Of a stretch of 64,000 bases of DNA, positions 63,682 to 64,000 are shown piece after piece. Position numbers and translations under genes: made by a program. The notes below the pieces were generated by a model, which was not told the DNA's origin, did not search any database, and worked only from the letters and a program-made list of their open reading frames with translations. Source of the stretch: Devosia riboflavina (lineage in GTDB: Bacteria > Pseudomonadota > Alphaproteobacteria > Rhizobiales > Devosiaceae). Location of the stretch: NCBI RefSeq assembly GCF_000743575.1, contig NZ_JQGC01000002.1, positions 62,001 to 126,000 of the forward strand. The letters run 5' to 3'. How positions within the stretch are numbered: position 1 is the stretch's first letter; the number at the start of each line of letters is the position of its first letter.

Positions 63682-64000
63682 TCAAGCCGCGTCGAGGATT
63701 ACCCGGTTACGTCCCTCACGCTTGGCGCGATAGAGCGCCAAGTCGGCCCGCTTGATCAGGCTTTCCGCAGTATCGGACAAGCTCTCGTTGAACGAGACAC
63801 CAACGGATACGGTCACCGTAAGCAGCTTCTGACCATTGATTTCAAAGGTCTTTTCGCCGACGGCCTGCCGCACGCGCTCAGCCACCAGCTCGGCATTGCT
63901 GACATCGGTATCGGGCATCAGCACCACGAATTCCTCGCCGCCAAACCGGCAAGCCAGATCAACCCCGCGGATATTGCGTTTCATCCGCGCGGAAAATTCC
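63682..64000 (-). CDS. pleD: Diguanylate cyclase, PleD C-terminal end (cut by window edge)
   Basis: The GGDEF domain end of a diguanylate cyclase. The active-site loop is RFGGEEFVVLMPDT, preceded by an inhibitory-site RxxD (RGVD) with the correct five-residue spacing. The C terminus ADLALYRAKREGRNRV is typical. The frame is open to the window edge (EFSAR before MKRN), so the ATG at 63984 is not the real start. Similarity to Caulobacter PleD in this region and the location beside rpmG support the name; receiver domains would lie outside. A weak stem GCGGC/GCCGC spans the stop. Confidence 0.9.
   Translation of the reverse strand, partial: EFSARMKRNIRGVDLACRFGGEEFVVLMPDTDVSNAELVAERVRQAVGEKTFEINGQKLLTVTVSVGVSFNESLSDTAESLIKRADLALYRAKREGRNRVILDAA

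Noticed and set aside
63405..63755. Small open frames across the rpmG-pleD gap, including one from ATG 63591
   Set aside because: The frames run into the antisense of pleD and have no family likeness; the helices in the DNA fit a structured RNA better. A small peptide cannot be fully excluded.

Overview
The window is a high-GC alphaproteobacterial chromosome segment. The gene orders dusB-ntrB-ntrC/ntrY-ntrX, pdhA-pdhB-pdhC-lpdA-lipA-ispDF, hdaA-ppk-ppx, purM-purN and pleD/rpmG, together with lipoyl-tagged PdhB and PdhC and a fused IspDF, point to the Hyphomicrobiales. A Devosia-like organism is my best guess from recalled protein style, not from a search. No rRNA, tRNA, CRISPR array, phage or complete insertion sequence was seen.

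Layout. 1-8386 (mostly minus): nitrogen regulation, with ntrX (cut by the window edge), ntrY, an oppositely oriented DMT transporter, ntrC, ntrB and dusB. 8561-10257 (plus): ispDF and pncC. 10261-20789 (minus): ratA, lipA, a Gfo/Idh oxidoreductase, the pyruvate dehydrogenase cluster (pdhA, a membrane protein, pdhB, pdhC, an SGNH hydrolase, lpdA), ftsB-like and a PRPP synthase. 20848-27091 (minus): a Dabb protein, malic enzyme, an EAL phosphodiesterase and aspS. 27263-34666: rnd, a nucleotidyltransferase/HEPN toxin-antitoxin-like pair, then ppx, ppk, hdaA and a PerM-type permease on the minus strand. 34870-39969: purMN, a TetR/membrane protein pair, a nucleotidyltransferase, an EamA transporter, a proline-rich peptide and a DUF1330 protein. 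39987-47588: gatB, gatA and gatC with acetyltransferases, chorismate mutase, YjhX and a DUF4160/DUF2442 pair. 47733-64000: ruvX, an AraC/NmrA group, pyrB and a pyrC-like gene, plsY, dprA, topA, a dipeptidase, rnr, DUF983, rpmG and the 3' end of pleD.

Most genes are core metabolism and information processing in conserved neighbourhoods. LipA supplies the cofactor used by the lipoyl domains of PdhB, PdhC and thereby LpdA. NtrBC and NtrYX handle nitrogen and redox signalling. Ppk, Ppx and HdaA link polyphosphate and replication control. PleD and the EAL protein act on cyclic di-GMP. Accessory DNA is limited to small toxin-antitoxin-like modules and to intergenic palindromic repeats of several families.

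The most unusual object is the gap between convergent rpmG and pleD (63282-63681). After the rpmG terminator it holds a dense set of perfect helices, including an H-type pseudoknot, and looks like an unannotated structured RNA. Other points of interest are a low-GC mosaic block inside aspS, paired repeat elements whose hairpins covary, candidate operators beside tetR and the DUF4160 gene, an 18-base palindrome before gatB, and catalytic-motif losses in NtrX and the PyrC-like protein.
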